Below, in pieces: positions 42,895-51,698 of a stretch of 64,000 bases of DNA (positions are counted from its first letter, which is position 1; each line of letters begins with the position of its first letter). The notes beneath the pieces are model-generated. The model did not search any database. It had not been told where the DNA came from and saw only the letters and a list, made by a program, of their open reading frames with translations. The position numbers were made by a program, and so were the translations under genes. Source of the stretch: Lachnospiraceae bacterium. Its GTDB lineage: Bacteria; Bacillota; Clostridia; Lachnospirales; Lachnospiraceae. Location of the stretch: the NCBI GenBank assembly GCA_910575565.1, contig CAJTFL010000003.1, positions 248,001 to 312,000 of the forward strand. The letters are read 5' to 3'.

Positions 42895-43954
42895 CTTCCA
42901 GACCCTGAGCTACCTCCTTAATGGCCTGATAAATTTCTTCGTCATGGCGGCCTGATTCCTCGGCGCTTAAATAGTAAGGCATCATGTTCATCTCTTTAAT
43001 GTCTTCCTGGGCTGCGGGATCCCTTAAGATTTCCTGTACCAGCCATTCATAGTAAGCAATCACCTCTTTTTTTGTCCCTTTGGGAAAATAAAGGGAGAAA
43101 TCACAGTCCGGGTACACCAAATCCACCCCCTGTTCATTTAAGGTAGGAATACCTTCAAGGATCTCGTACCGCTCCTCAGAGGGGATGCCGATGCATAAAA
43201 GCTGGCCGGAATCCAAGTATTCCTTCGTGTTCACGTAAGCGCCGGGCATTAAATCCGCCTGGCCGGACAGCATGGCCGCAATCTTATCGGCATTGGATCC
43301 TACATCTACCAGGTTAAGCTCAATCCCCGCCGCTTCCTCGAAAGCCAAAAGCTCGTAATAGGTGTAAGCCCCCACCTCCGTGCAGGCCCTAAGCCTTCCG
43401 GGCGCTTCCTTAGCTGCCCGGATAAACTCTTCCAGATTTTGGAAGCTGCTGCCATTAACATAAAGCTGCTGCACCGGATCCTTGACGAAGGTAGGGCCTA
43501 AGGCAAAAGCGCTGAAATGGTAATCCGCCACACCGGCAACATTAGCCACATTCACCAAATTGTGGCCGTACAAAAGGGTCTGCCCGTCGGGCGCTGCCGC
43601 CAAAACCTGGTTTGCCGCCACCGTGCCCACGGATCCGGAAACATTGGACACTGCAAACTCCTGCCCTGTAATCTGGCTGGCATACTGGGCAAACACCTGA
43701 GCCGAGCGATCCGTGTTCCCTCCCGGGCCTGCAGGCACGATCACGGAAACCGTTCCTGCAGGAACCCAGCTGCCTTTCTCATCCGCCTGGCCTCCTGCCT
43801 CCTGTGCCTGGCTGCCTTCCGATGCCTCCAGGCCCTTTAAATCCCCTGACGCACCACCCTCTTCCCCTATGCCGCCTGCCTGGATGCCGCACCCGGTGAC
43901 GCAAAGCGCCGCCACCGCCGCCATCGCCAAAGCCCCTTTCCTTATTCCTTTCAT
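42887..43954 (-). CDS. TctC-family substrate-binding lipoprotein (orphan)
   Basis: This 355-residue protein is an extracytoplasmic receptor of the tripartite tricarboxylate transporter (Bug/TctC) family. A signal peptide ends in a lipobox with Cys22 (ALCVTGC). A low-complexity Gly/Glu/Ala linker follows. The receptor domain has VSVIVPAGPGGNTDRSAQVFA, SGSVGTVAANQVLAAAPDGQTLLYGH and VGSNADKIAAMLSGQADLMPG, all typical. The membrane subunits TctA and TctB are not encoded nearby, so it must use distant ones or be a remnant. It likely binds an organic or sugar acid. Confidence 0.85.
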   Translation of the reverse strand: MKGIRKGALAMAAVAALCVTGCGIQAGGIGEEGGASGDLKGLEASEGSQAQEAGGQADEKGSWVPAGTVSVIVPAGPGGNTDRSAQVFAQYASQITGQEFAVSNVSGSVGTVAANQVLAAAPDGQTLLYGHNLVNVANVAGVADYHFSAFALGPTFVKDPVQQLYVNGSSFQNLEEFIRAAKEAPGRLRACTEVGAYTYYELLAFEEAAGIELNLVDVGSNADKIAAMLSGQADLMPGAYVNTKEYLDSGQLLCIGIPSEERYEILEGIPTLNEQGVDLVYPDCDFSLYFPKGTKKEVIAYYEWLVQEILRDPAAQEDIKEMNMMPYYLSAEESGRHDEEIYQAIKEVAQGLEAK

Positions 43955-44052
43955 TGCCTCTCCCTCCCCAACTCATCAGCGCAAAAACCCTTTCCGCCCA
44001 AAGCAACCCCAAACGAAGGCCTCTGTGCCGCCGGGCGCGCCCTCTATGATGC

Positions 44053-44090
44053 AAAACAAGGCCGATCCTGCCTAAACAGTACCGGCCTTG
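44053..44090 (-). terminator. Rho-independent terminator
   Basis: On the minus strand CAAGGCCG and CGGCCTTG pair across an 18-base loop and are followed by TTTTG. It lies just past the stop codon of the truncated glucarate dehydratase gene. Confidence 0.65.
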
Positions 44091-44154
44091 CCTCTACTTT
44101 ACCTGAAATACAGCTTAAATTCAAGCTTAATTTATGATATGCTCACGGCTGCTG

Positions 44155-44562
44155 CTATTTGTTCCACTCGCTGCCTTCACGAACCAGGCAGGGTTTTTTG
44201 GAATTGAACTTCCAGCCAGGAATCAGATACTGCATTCCCACAGAGTCATCACGCCCGCCCAGGCAATTGTCCATATACAGCTTGTGGGCTTTCAGCACCT
44301 GATCCATATCTACCTCGATGCCCAGGCCCGGCTTCTTGGGAACTTCCACGCAGCCGTCCACAATCTGAAGCGGTTCTTTCGTCAGCCTCTCTAAGCCTTC
44401 CTGCCAGATCCAGTGGGTATCCAGTGCATTGTACTCGCCGGGAACTGCGGCGCCTACCTGGGTAAACATAGCCAGGGAGATATCGAAATGGTTATTGGAA
44501 TGGCTTCCCCAGGTATAGCCGAAATCATGGCACATCTGGGCTACACGCACAGAACCGGCCAT
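44155..44562 (-). pseudogene. gudD: 3' fragment of glucarate dehydratase
   Basis: The 135 codons encode only the last third of a GudD-type enolase-superfamily dehydratase: [20 protein letters not shown], then [16 protein letters not shown], then [20 protein letters not shown] and [10 protein letters not shown]. The catalytic His/Asp dyad region is partly present ([10 protein letters not shown]), but the N-terminal lid and the metal-binding residues are lost. The frame opens abruptly at a 13-bp sequence (44563-44575), beyond which the DNA is unrelated. The remaining sequence is clean, which suggests recent truncation. It once would have converted glucarate to 5-keto-4-deoxyglucarate. Confidence 0.88.
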
Positions 44563-44575
44563 GGTTAAGCTTTGT
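44563..44575 (+). repeat. 13-bp breakpoint sequence, copy 1
   Basis: GGTTAAGCTTTGT lies exactly where homology of the glucarate dehydratase fragment ends. The same 13 bases in the same orientation border the IlvD-type fragment at 53599-53611. Confidence 0.7.
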
Positions 44576-44661
44576 TTTTCACTTCCTGTTTATTATTTTA
44601 ATGGATTCTTTAGCAAAAGTAAAATTACTAATTCTTCGCTGATACTTAGTATTTTTAAGAG

Positions 44662-44674
44662 AATTTTGTCTATT
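44662..44674 (-). promoter_or_regulatory. LysR-type half-box
   Basis: On the minus strand AATAGACAAAATT resembles the TTAGACAAATCTAA box at 47459-47472. It lies about 20 bases before the first LysR gene, between it and the truncated dehydratase. Confidence 0.35.
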
Positions 44675-44694
44675 TTTTACAGAAAGGATGCGCA

Positions 44695-45647
44695 ATGGAC
44701 ACCAAGCAAATTGAATATATCCTAAAAATTGCCGAGGAAAATAACATCACCAAAGCCGCTGACAAGCTGTTCATCACCCAGTCCGCCTTAAACCAGCAGC
44801 TGCTGAAGCTGGAAGGCGAATTAGGCACGCCCCTTTTCCACCGTTCCCGCTCCAACTGGCCCCTACCGAGGCCGGGGAGGTCTACATCAAAAACGCCAGG
44901 GAGATCCTTTCCCTAAAGAAAAACACCTACAGCCAAATCAGCGACATCGCCAATTCCAGGAGGGGCCACCTCTCCATCGGCTTTACGCCGGGGCGCGGAA
45001 TCAATATGTTTACCTCCATCTATCCGGTTTTCCACCAGAAGTACCCGGATGTTTCCGTGGAGCCGGTGGAAAAAAGCGTCCATGAGCTTCAGCAGATGAT
45101 CGGCGAAAGCAGCCTGGATATCGCTTTCCTCACCTTAAGGCCGGAGGATTATACCAATGACGAATACATCACCCTGGTCACGGAGGAAATCCTTTTAGCC
45201 ATCCCCTCCGGCCATCCCCTGGGAGCCTTTGCGGCCCCACCCGGAAAACCTTTAGCCATTATGGACTTACGGAGCCTGCAGTATGAGCCTTTCGTGGTCA
45301 TGGATAAAAACTCCACCATGCGCATCCTGATTAATGATACCTTTAAACAGTTTGGGATTACCCCCAATATCCTGTTTGAAACCCGCAACAACAACACCAT
45401 CATCTATATGGTGCAGACAAACCTTTGCTGCGGCTTAGTCCCCTCCTACTACGCCCAGAACAGCCCGGAAGGCATCGCCTTCTTCCAGCTTCCCACCCAT
45501 CCCTGCTGGCACGTCACCGCCAGCTATAAGCGGAACGCCTACCTAAACAGGCCCGCCAAGCTGTTCATCAACATGGTTAAGGAACACTGGAACTTAAATC
45601 CTTTTGACCGGCCAAGCCGCATTGCCCAGGACGAGGAGCGGGAGTAA
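44695..45647 (+). pseudogene. LysR-family regulator with a frameshift
   Basis: The first frame encodes the helix-turn-helix MDTKQIEYILKIAEENNITK through PLFHRSRSNW. One base is missing near 44860, and the correct continuation (PTEAGEVYIKNAREILSLKK) lies in the next frame and runs to the normal C-terminus at 45647. Restored, it would be 317 residues, close in sequence to the intact LysR at 47557-48486. The lesion is a single base, so it may be recent or a sequencing error. It is divergent from the truncated glucarate dehydratase gene, which it probably controlled. Confidence 0.8.
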
Positions 45648-45755
45648 AGCTCCTGCTTTATAAAAAAGAATCCTGCTCCGCAGGATTCTCCGCCTGCGGC
45701 GGGTCGCTTCAGCGACATAATTCCTTTCCGCCGCAGTGCGATCCAAAGCGGAGCG

Positions 45756-45794
45756 TTTTTGTTTCATAGGACGCAATTTCCTATGAAATAAAAA
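45756..45794. terminator. Terminator after galactarate dehydratase
   Basis: TTTCATAGG (45762) pairs with CCTATGAAA (45780) with A- and T-runs on both sides, so it can end minus-strand transcripts from the dehydratase and plus-strand ones from the LysR gene. A second hairpin GAATCCTGC/GCAGGATTC lies at about 45669-45689. Confidence 0.65.
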
Positions 45795-45795
45795 A

Positions 45796-47316
45796 TCAGG
45801 TGATAGGCGCCGGGTTAAAGATGCACATATCATTGTGGAAGCCGTGCTTATCGCTGTAGGGCTGGGCCTCACCGCTGGCCACGGCCAGGATAAACTCAAA
45901 GATCTCCGTGCCCACCTCCGCGATGGTTTTTTCCCCGGTAGCTACGTCGCCGGCAGAAATATCAATCAGGTCAAACCAGTGATCCTTCATCTCGTTGCGG
46001 CTGCAGACCTTGATGACCGGGCTGATATCCAATCCGTATGGCGTTCCCCGCCCAGTCATAAACACCTGCAGCCCGATGCCGCTGGCAACCTGGCTGGGCC
46101 CGCAGACGATATCGCTGGCCGGGGTAGCGGCGTAGATCAGGCCGTGCTTCGTAGGCTTCTGGGCAGGGGAAAGGACTTCAACAATCTGGCTCGTGCCGCT
46201 TTTCGCGATGCTTCCCATGGCCTTCTCCACGATATTGGCCAGCCCGCCCTTTTTATTCCCCGGGGTGGGGTTGGCATCCCGGCCTACGCCGCCCTGAGCC
46301 AGGTAATCATCGTACCATTTCATCTCTTCCGCCAGCCGATCCCTGGTATGGGCATCAGGGCAGCGGGCCGCCAGCATATGTACGCCATCCCTTACCTCCG
46401 TAACCTCTGAGAACATGACCGTGCCGCCGCCCCGCACCAGCATATCTGCCGCATAGCCCGCGCTGGGATTGGCCGATACGCCGGAAAAGGCGTCGCTTCC
46501 GCCGCACTGCATCCCCACCAGAAGCTCGCTTAAGGGAAGCTCTTCCCTTGTCCTTTTATTTAACTTCTCAAGCTTTTTCTCTGCCATCTCCATAATCGCC
46601 CCCATCATGGCGTCATGACCCGCGTAATCCTGGAGCGTCAGCACGTTTTCCGGGTTAATATCCTCCGGGGGAAGCACCCGGTCATAGGTCAGCTTCTCAC
46701 AGCCTAAGCCTACCACCATAATCTCGCCGCCGAAATTAGGGTGGCGGATCACATTGGTGATTGCCCGGATGGGAATATAGGCCATGGGGGCATTGATGGC
46801 CACGCCGCAGCCGTAAGGATGGGTGACGGCCACCACGCCGTCCACGTTAGGATACTTGGGCAAAAGCTCCTTCTTAATGCGCTCCACGGCTACCTTAAGC
46901 ACCCCTGCCGCGCACTGCACCGTAGTGACGATGCCCAGGAGGTTCCTGGTTCCCGCAGGTTCCTGGGCGTTCTTATACCCCATCCAGGTGGTGCGGGTGG
47001 GCAGGGGCAGATCCTCAAAGGGCACAAGGTTCGTGCCGAATTCCATATCGTCTACCGACGGGCTTTTGGGCAGCTCAAGCATATGCTCATTGATCCAGTC
47101 ACCTTTTTTAATGGGATCAATGGCATAGCCTAAGACCACGCCGTAGCGGATGATCTCCCCTCCTGCCGGAATGTCCGTGAGGGCTACCTTGTGGGCCTGG
47201 GGGATATCCTGGTTTGCCACAAGGCCTTCCATAATCTCCGTGCCCTTGGCCGTATCCTGCACCACCACCACTACATTGTCCTGATCCTTGATCTTCACAT
47301 ACTTTCGTTTTGCCAT
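45796..47316 (-). CDS. garD: Galactarate dehydratase (UxaA/GarD family)
   Basis: This 506-residue dehydratase converts galactarate to 5-keto-4-deoxyglucarate. It has an N-terminal SAF-like domain (to about residue 90), then the UxaA C-terminal core with VTHPYGCGVAINAP, VGLGCEKLTYDR, GMQCGGSDAFSGVSANPS, ARCPDAHTRDRL and DANPTPGNKKGGL. The length fits GarD rather than the split altronate dehydratase. It is intact and divergent from a LysR gene, with a LysR-type palindrome between them. It is the only complete hexarate enzyme in the island. Confidence 0.9.
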   Translation of the reverse strand: MAKRKYVKIKDQDNVVVVVQDTAKGTEIMEGLVANQDIPQAHKVALTDIPAGGEIIRYGVVLGYAIDPIKKGDWINEHMLELPKSPSVDDMEFGTNLVPFEDLPLPTRTTWMGYKNAQEPAGTRNLLGIVTTVQCAAGVLKVAVERIKKELLPKYPNVDGVVAVTHPYGCGVAINAPMAYIPIRAITNVIRHPNFGGEIMVVGLGCEKLTYDRVLPPEDINPENVLTLQDYAGHDAMMGAIMEMAEKKLEKLNKRTREELPLSELLVGMQCGGSDAFSGVSANPSAGYAADMLVRGGGTVMFSEVTEVRDGVHMLAARCPDAHTRDRLAEEMKWYDDYLAQGGVGRDANPTPGNKKGGLANIVEKAMGSIAKSGTSQIVEVLSPAQKPTKHGLIYAATPASDIVCGPSQVASGIGLQVFMTGRGTPYGLDISPVIKVCSRNEMKDHWFDLIDISAGDVATGEKTIAEVGTEIFEFILAVASGEAQPYSDKHGFHNDMCIFNPAPIT

Positions 47317-47458
47317 ATATTTCCTCCTTCCAGGGACGCAGCCCCTTTCCCGGCACAGCTCCCCATCCCATCAGCCTCCCATGCCTTTGCCTTCCCGCAT
47401 CCCTTTTCTGATGGCTTAATTGTACTTCTTTTTCTTCCTTCTGTAAAATTGATAAAAA

Positions 47459-47472
47459 TTAGACAAATCTAA
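47459..47472. promoter_or_regulatory. LysR-type operator between garD and its regulator
   Basis: TTAGACAAATCTAA is a dyad (TTAGA and TCTAA arms, T-N11-A-like) in the 240-base divergent region. Related sites occur before the AEC gene (41868) and the first LysR gene (44662). A second TTAGA lies 9 bases to the right. Confidence 0.6.
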
Positions 47473-47556
47473 CAAAAAATTAGAAAACTATTGCCAGCCC
47501 AAAGTTTTTGTTTTACAATGCAGGGAAAGCAATCGGACTTGGGAGGAGACGCGGCT

Positions 47557-48486
47557 ATGGATACGAAACTAATCGAATATATTTTGAAAATCGCAGAGGA
47601 AAACAATATCACCCGGGCTGCCCAAAAGCTGCACCTAACCCAGCCTGCCTTAAACCAGCAGCTGCTGCGCTTAGAGCGTGAGCTGGGGCTGCAGCTTTTT
47701 TACCGCTCCCGCACAGACTGGCATCCCACAAAGGCCGGGGAAATCTATCTGGAAAACGCCCGGAAGATGCTTTTGCTGAAGCAGGAAACGTATAAGCAGC
47801 TAGGGGATCTGGCCGCCCGTCAGAAGGGAACCCTTTCCATCGCCTTTACGCCAGGCCGTGGCACGTCCATGTTTTCCTACGTATACCCGAAATTCCACCG
47901 GCGCTACCCGGAGATCACCGTAGAACCCTCTGAGCTAAGCGTCCGCAGGCAGCAGACGCTGATCGCCCGGGGCCAGCTGGATTTAGGCTTCCAGACCTTA
48001 TGCGATGTCCATCGGACGGACGACGAATATATCCCTTTAGCCACCGAGGAAATTTACCTGGCCGTCCCAAAGGGCCATCCGGTATGCAAAAGCCTCCCTG
48101 CCGTCCAGCCAAAGGGCAAAGGCAAAAAGCCTTTGGACTTCCCTGAGCTGGATATTTGCAAGCTGCAGTATGAGCCTTTCGTCCTGATGTACAAGGAATC
48201 CACCATCCGCCAGCTTACCGACCGGGTATTTGCCAATGCTAACTTCTCCCCCAACGTGCTTTTTGAGACGGCCAGCAACCAGACCATCCTGATGATGATC
48301 CGAAGCTTCCTCTGCTGCGGCCTGATCCCTGCCTACTATCTGCAGGAGCCAGACGAAAAAATCGCCTGCTTCTCCCTGCCGGAGCACCCCTGCTGGGATA
48401 TCGCCGCATCCTACCGGAAAGGGACATATCTGTCCAAACCGGCCAAATACTTTATCCAGCTGGCATCTGCCTACTGGAACCCTTAA
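47557..48486 (+). CDS. LysR-family regulator of garD
   Basis: This 309-residue regulator has the N-terminal winged helix (MDTKLIEYILKIAEENNITR, then LTQPALNQQLLRLERELG, then LFYRSRTDWHPTKAGE) and a periplasmic-binding-like effector domain with GTLSIAFTPGRGTSMFSYVY. It is divergent from galactarate dehydratase and is therefore its likely activator, responding to a hexarate or breakdown product. ATG 47557 follows GGGAGGAG by 8 bases. It is a close paralogue of the frameshifted LysR at 44.7 kb and a more distant one of that at 52.1 kb. Confidence 0.88.
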   Translation: MDTKLIEYILKIAEENNITRAAQKLHLTQPALNQQLLRLERELGLQLFYRSRTDWHPTKAGEIYLENARKMLLLKQETYKQLGDLAARQKGTLSIAFTPGRGTSMFSYVYPKFHRRYPEITVEPSELSVRRQQTLIARGQLDLGFQTLCDVHRTDDEYIPLATEEIYLAVPKGHPVCKSLPAVQPKGKGKKPLDFPELDICKLQYEPFVLMYKESTIRQLTDRVFANANFSPNVLFETASNQTILMMIRSFLCCGLIPAYYLQEPDEKIACFSLPEHPCWDIAASYRKGTYLSKPAKYFIQLASAYWNP

Positions 48487-48687
48487 TTATGCCTAAACCG
48501 CCAAGGAGGACTTAGTGTGAAAGAAAGTAGAAGACAGCCAAAAACTGGCGCACTTAAACAAGCTATTGAATGCCACCCTCTCATAAAGAATGACATCACA
48601 CGCAGGACATAGCATCCTTGTTGCCTCCGACAAAGCTGTTACAAAGCGGAGAACATGACAATAAACGACTACGAACCCGCTATCGGA

Positions 48688-48710
48688 TTATCGGTAGCGG
48701 CTACCGATAA
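48688..48710 (+). repeat. Palindromic 20-bp repeat, left copy
   Basis: TTATCGGTAGCGGCTACCGA is a near-perfect dyad. The same 20 bases recur in direct orientation at 51178-51197. It lies in the 48487-48941 gap within what looks like remnant integrative-element sequence (a short frame beginning MTINDYEPAIGLSVAAT). Confidence 0.75.
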
Positions 48711-48730
48711 TATCAAAAACATAATTACAA

Positions 48731-48761
48731 GGACGGCGGGGAATGTTCCTCGCCGTCTTTG
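48731..48761 (+). terminator. Rho-independent terminator
   Basis: GACGGCG pairs with CGCCGTC, with an inner GGA/TCC pairing, and TTTG follows. It lies 20 bases right of the left 20-bp repeat and shields the sigma factor operon from upstream transcription. Confidence 0.6.
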
Positions 48762-48863
48762 TACTGGCCAATACTTAATGGCAGTATGAACTTGTCCTTA
48801 TTGCCTGTGACTGGTACAATAGAGGTCAAATTGAATATCTTTTGGAGAACTGAAATCTTTTGA

Positions 48864-48899
48864 AAAACCTTGTAAGGTTTTAGAGTTTTTCCCGTCTTA
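48864..48899 (+). promoter_or_regulatory. Candidate ECF-type promoter of the sigma factor gene
   Basis: AAAACCTTGTAAGGTTTT is an 18-base palindrome and is followed by TTTTTCCCGTCTTATAGGG. CGTC is the usual -10 hallmark of ECF sigma factor promoters, and this one lies about 45 bases before the sigma gene. Autoregulation is inferred. Confidence 0.4.
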
Positions 48900-48941
48900 T
48901 AGGGTGAAGGGACCTTCAAGTTGCAGAGAGGAGGCATTGCG

Positions 48942-49499
48942 TTGGAGGATAGTCAAATCATTGAATTATACTGGAAAAAGAATACAGACGCTATATCAAA
49001 AACCGCCGACAAGTATGGCGCATACTGCTATGCAATTGCCAAAAACATTCTGCACAACCACGAAGATTCCGAGGAGTGTGTCAATGATACTTGGCTCCAT
49101 GCATGGAATGCGATGCCTCCGCAGAAGCCCAATGTGCTTCGGCTGTTTTTGGCGAAAATTACCCGCAATCTTTCCTTAGACCGCTTCAATGTGCGAAATG
49201 CAGAAAAACGGGGCGGCGGCGAGATCACCCTTGTCCTGGACGAACTGGTGGAATGTTTTAATGGCGGCGCAGACACAGAGACAGCATACGAGGCCAAAGA
49301 ACTGCGGCAGTGTATCCGGCGTTTTGTGCGCTCACTGCCGGAGCGGGAGGGAAATGTGCTGGTACGCCGGTACTTCTTTGCCGAATCTATAGCGGATATT
49401 GCGCGGCGGTACGGCCTGACAGAAAATCATGTGACGGTGATGCTGAGCCGGACGCGGAAAAAGCTGAAGGCGCATCTTTTGAAGGAGGGATACCGATGA
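48942..49499 (+). CDS. ECF-like sigma-70 family sigma factor
   Basis: This sigma factor of about 185 residues has region 2 (KTADKYGAYCYAIAKNILHN, HEDSEECVNDTWLHAWNAMP) and region 4 (SLPEREGNVLVRRYFFAESI, then ADIARRYGLTENHVTVMLSR). There is no region 1 or 3. The TTG at 48942 is chosen because GGAGG lies 7 bases upstream. The next gene starts within its stop codon (ATGA) and encodes a membrane-anchored protein, the usual place for an anti-sigma factor. It is a common accessory gene type in Firmicute mobile regions. Confidence 0.82.
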   Translation: MEDSQIIELYWKKNTDAISKTADKYGAYCYAIAKNILHNHEDSEECVNDTWLHAWNAMPPQKPNVLRLFLAKITRNLSLDRFNVRNAEKRGGGEITLVLDELVECFNGGADTETAYEAKELRQCIRRFVRSLPEREGNVLVRRYFFAESIADIARRYGLTENHVTVMLSRTRKKLKAHLLKEGYR

Positions 49500-50929
49500 A
49501 CAAAAACGATTTATTCAGGGCATTTGACGGAGTGGATGACGATATTCTGGAACGCAGTGAGGTTCCCACAGCCCTCCGCAGGCCATTGGCCTACCGAAAG
49601 TGGCCGGCGGTGGCCGCCTGTTTGGTTCTAATTATAAGTCTGACGGGGGGTATCCTCGTTGCTGAAGCCAAAGAGTACAACGCGGCGGTAGACTTTTTCG
49701 AGGAGAACGGTCTGTCCACCGAGGGGCTGAGCCGGTCAGACGTGAAAGCTGTTTACCGGGATATTACCAGCCAGCATTTCACCTATGACAAAACGGCGGA
49801 GGTCATTGAACGGGCAGTACCTGGGCTGGAAATCTCCCAGCGGGAGCCTACCCCGGAGGAGTTGGCGGCGCTGTGGGATCGGAACGTGTGGCGCAACACC
49901 CGGTCGGAAACCGGGTTTAGCTACCGCATGGATGTCCGGGAGAAGCTGGACGAGAGCCTGGGCTTCGATGTGCTGGACAGGAGCGTTTTGGAGTGCTACC
50001 GGGATGGCAATCCGATCTGGTCGGTGGAGTTCCCCGACCTCTACGTGGAGGACGGTGTGCACACCTCCGCCGGGACGGCGGTGTGGGGGCATAATGACAC
50101 CTGGTCCAGTGAGCAGCCTGTGTATTCCAGCATGGCTCGGGTGGACGAGAGTGGGAACGTCCTCTGGCAACGTCAACTGGATCACGGCTTTGAGCGAGAG
50201 TATATCGCCGCCGTGCTGGACAACGGGGACGGCACATGGGCGGTCGTCAGCCGGGGAGACTTCCGTTACCTCTGCCTGAGCCAGTACGACACAGACGGAA
50301 CCGAGCTTAGCTTCTGCAAGACCGAGGTCGGTAATAAGGGCATCTGGAATGCCATCCGCTTGGGAGAGGGCTACCTGATACAGCTGGGACACAAGCTGGA
50401 TGGAGAAACCGCCCGGCTGGTGAAGCTGGATCGGGAGGGGAGTTTAATGGACACCTTCACTTATGAAGGGGATGACTGTGATTACACCATCACTGATATG
50501 ATTGAGTTTGGGGATCGGGTGTATCTGTCCGCCTACGCAGTGCCCAAGCAGAAGGACAAGGGCGGGCGGTATGAGATTGCTGACATCCTGGCTTACTTGT
50601 TTAACAACAACATCTGGGAAATCTCCAGTGAGGAACTGACCCCTATGGTGAGGGACAACTACACGGCGGTGCTGTTGCTGTGTGACCCGGAGGGCGGTAC
50701 GCCGGAGGCATTCTATTCTGTCAAAGGATCTCTGGGGGGAAAATTGGCAGTAAACGATACTGGAGAATTGGCGTGGGATGTGGAGAGCATAGTGAACACA
50801 TTCTATTCCCCAGCTACCAATTCCTTTACCATTGGTGGCACCTGTCAAGTATTCTGTTATACCTTTGCCGATGTCGGAACTTTCCTTAGTCAAGAGGACA
50901 CAGGCGAAACAGTACCATATCATAGATAA
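49496..50929 (+). CDS. Membrane-anchored putative anti-sigma / sensor protein
   Basis: This 477-residue protein has a short cytoplasmic N-terminus (MNKNDLFRAFDGVDDDILER, resembling the sigma-binding end of related proteins), one membrane helix at about 37-55, and a large extracytoplasmic domain. Repeated segments such as ARVDESGNVLWQRQLD, LSQYDTDGTELSF and VKLDREGSLMDTF look like beta-propeller-type blades. It is translationally coupled to the sigma factor gene. The likely role is to hold the sigma factor until an outside signal is sensed. The ligand is unknown. Confidence 0.6.
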   Translation: MNKNDLFRAFDGVDDDILERSEVPTALRRPLAYRKWPAVAACLVLIISLTGGILVAEAKEYNAAVDFFEENGLSTEGLSRSDVKAVYRDITSQHFTYDKTAEVIERAVPGLEISQREPTPEELAALWDRNVWRNTRSETGFSYRMDVREKLDESLGFDVLDRSVLECYRDGNPIWSVEFPDLYVEDGVHTSAGTAVWGHNDTWSSEQPVYSSMARVDESGNVLWQRQLDHGFEREYIAAVLDNGDGTWAVVSRGDFRYLCLSQYDTDGTELSFCKTEVGNKGIWNAIRLGEGYLIQLGHKLDGETARLVKLDREGSLMDTFTYEGDDCDYTITDMIEFGDRVYLSAYAVPKQKDKGGRYEIADILAYLFNNNIWEISSEELTPMVRDNYTAVLLLCDPEGGTPEAFYSVKGSLGGKLAVNDTGELAWDVESIVNTFYSPATNSFTIGGTCQVFCYTFADVGTFLSQEDTGETVPYHR

Positions 50930-51042
50930 TCCCCCAAAGGGTAGTCCAAGAAAAGTCCTCCACCAGCATTCTTATATGTTTTTCCTTTGAATTGGTACAA
51001 TCTATTGTATCTGCGTTTTTGTTTTTGAAGGGAGGCCGGACA

Positions 51043-51507
51043 ATGGAAAAAATCAAAACGGAGGAAGTCAGGCACAGGCGGGGCAGACCAAAGCTGGATG
51101 CTCACATCACGGAGGAATACGCCCCCAGCAGGCGGCAGGCGCTGAACAAGATGTATCTCTATGAGGGTGTCCATCTATTATCGGTAGCGGCTACCGAAAT
51201 TCAAAACAGCGAAGTTTTATGGCGGGAGGACAGAACAGCCGTCACCTTAAAATCCCGTGACGGCATTCTGGAGCAACTCGGCAGAATGGCGGTGCAGGAC
51301 AAGCTGGACCGTACCGATTGCGTCTATCTCGCCAACCTTGCCATCGCCGCCGTTCGAGCCGGGTATACCACACGAGAGGTAGAAGTTGCTCTGCGGAAAA
51401 TCCGCATGGCGGCAAAGTCCAGCATGAAAAATCCAGACAGCGAGGCGCTTTATTGTGCGCTGGGCAACACCGTGGACATTCTGCGGAGGATGGGAGGTAT
51501 CGCATGA
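51043..51507 (+). CDS. Integrative-element accessory protein, function unknown
   Basis: This 154-residue protein has a basic start (RHRRGRPKLD) and a helical body (YAPSRRQALNKMYLYEGVHL, then LDRTDCVYLANLAIAAVRAG, then TTREVEVALRKIRMAAKSS). It resembles small conserved proteins carried by conjugative elements of Clostridia; the identification is from memory of such sequences. GGGAGG precedes the ATG. The 20-bp palindromic repeat lies within its coding sequence. The next gene overlaps its stop. Confidence 0.55.
   Translation: MEKIKTEEVRHRRGRPKLDAHITEEYAPSRRQALNKMYLYEGVHLLSVAATEIQNSEVLWREDRTAVTLKSRDGILEQLGRMAVQDKLDRTDCVYLANLAIAAVRAGYTTREVEVALRKIRMAAKSSMKNPDSEALYCALGNTVDILRRMGGIA
51178..51197 (+). 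repeat. Palindromic 20-bp repeat, right copy
   Basis: TTATCGGTAGCGGCTACCGA matches 48688-48707 exactly and in the same direction. Here it encodes LLSVAAT within the 51043-51507 gene. The two copies bracket 2.5 kb that includes the sigma/anti-sigma operon. Confidence 0.75.
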
Positions 51508-51698
51508 AAACGGAAAAACGGCCAGTGGAAATCACAGTGGCGGGGGAACTCCCAGGCTTTGAATACAGCGGGCGCCGGGGCGTGTTTTTGAACCTGGGGC
51601 TTGATGTGGAAATGGACGGAGTGACCTATCACCTGTCCAGCAGCCATTTCTTGAACTCAAGAATGGAATTGTTGAAGGTGGAGAAGCGCTTTTTCTGA
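51504..51698 (+). pseudogene. Truncated integrative-element gene cut by IS110
   Basis: The frame starts at ATG 51504, overlapping the previous stop (ATGA). It encodes KTEKRPVEITVAGELPGFEY and GRRGVFLNLGLDVEMDGVTYH, then runs into DNA that belongs to an IS110 transposase on the other strand near 51640-51660. The last residues are therefore foreign. It was probably a longer small protein of an integrative element. Confidence 0.5.

Noticed and set aside
49785..50279. 164-codon open frame inside the putative anti-sigma gene
   Set aside because: It is an alternative frame of GC-rich coding DNA, rich in Arg, Trp and Gly, without a start signal or domain.
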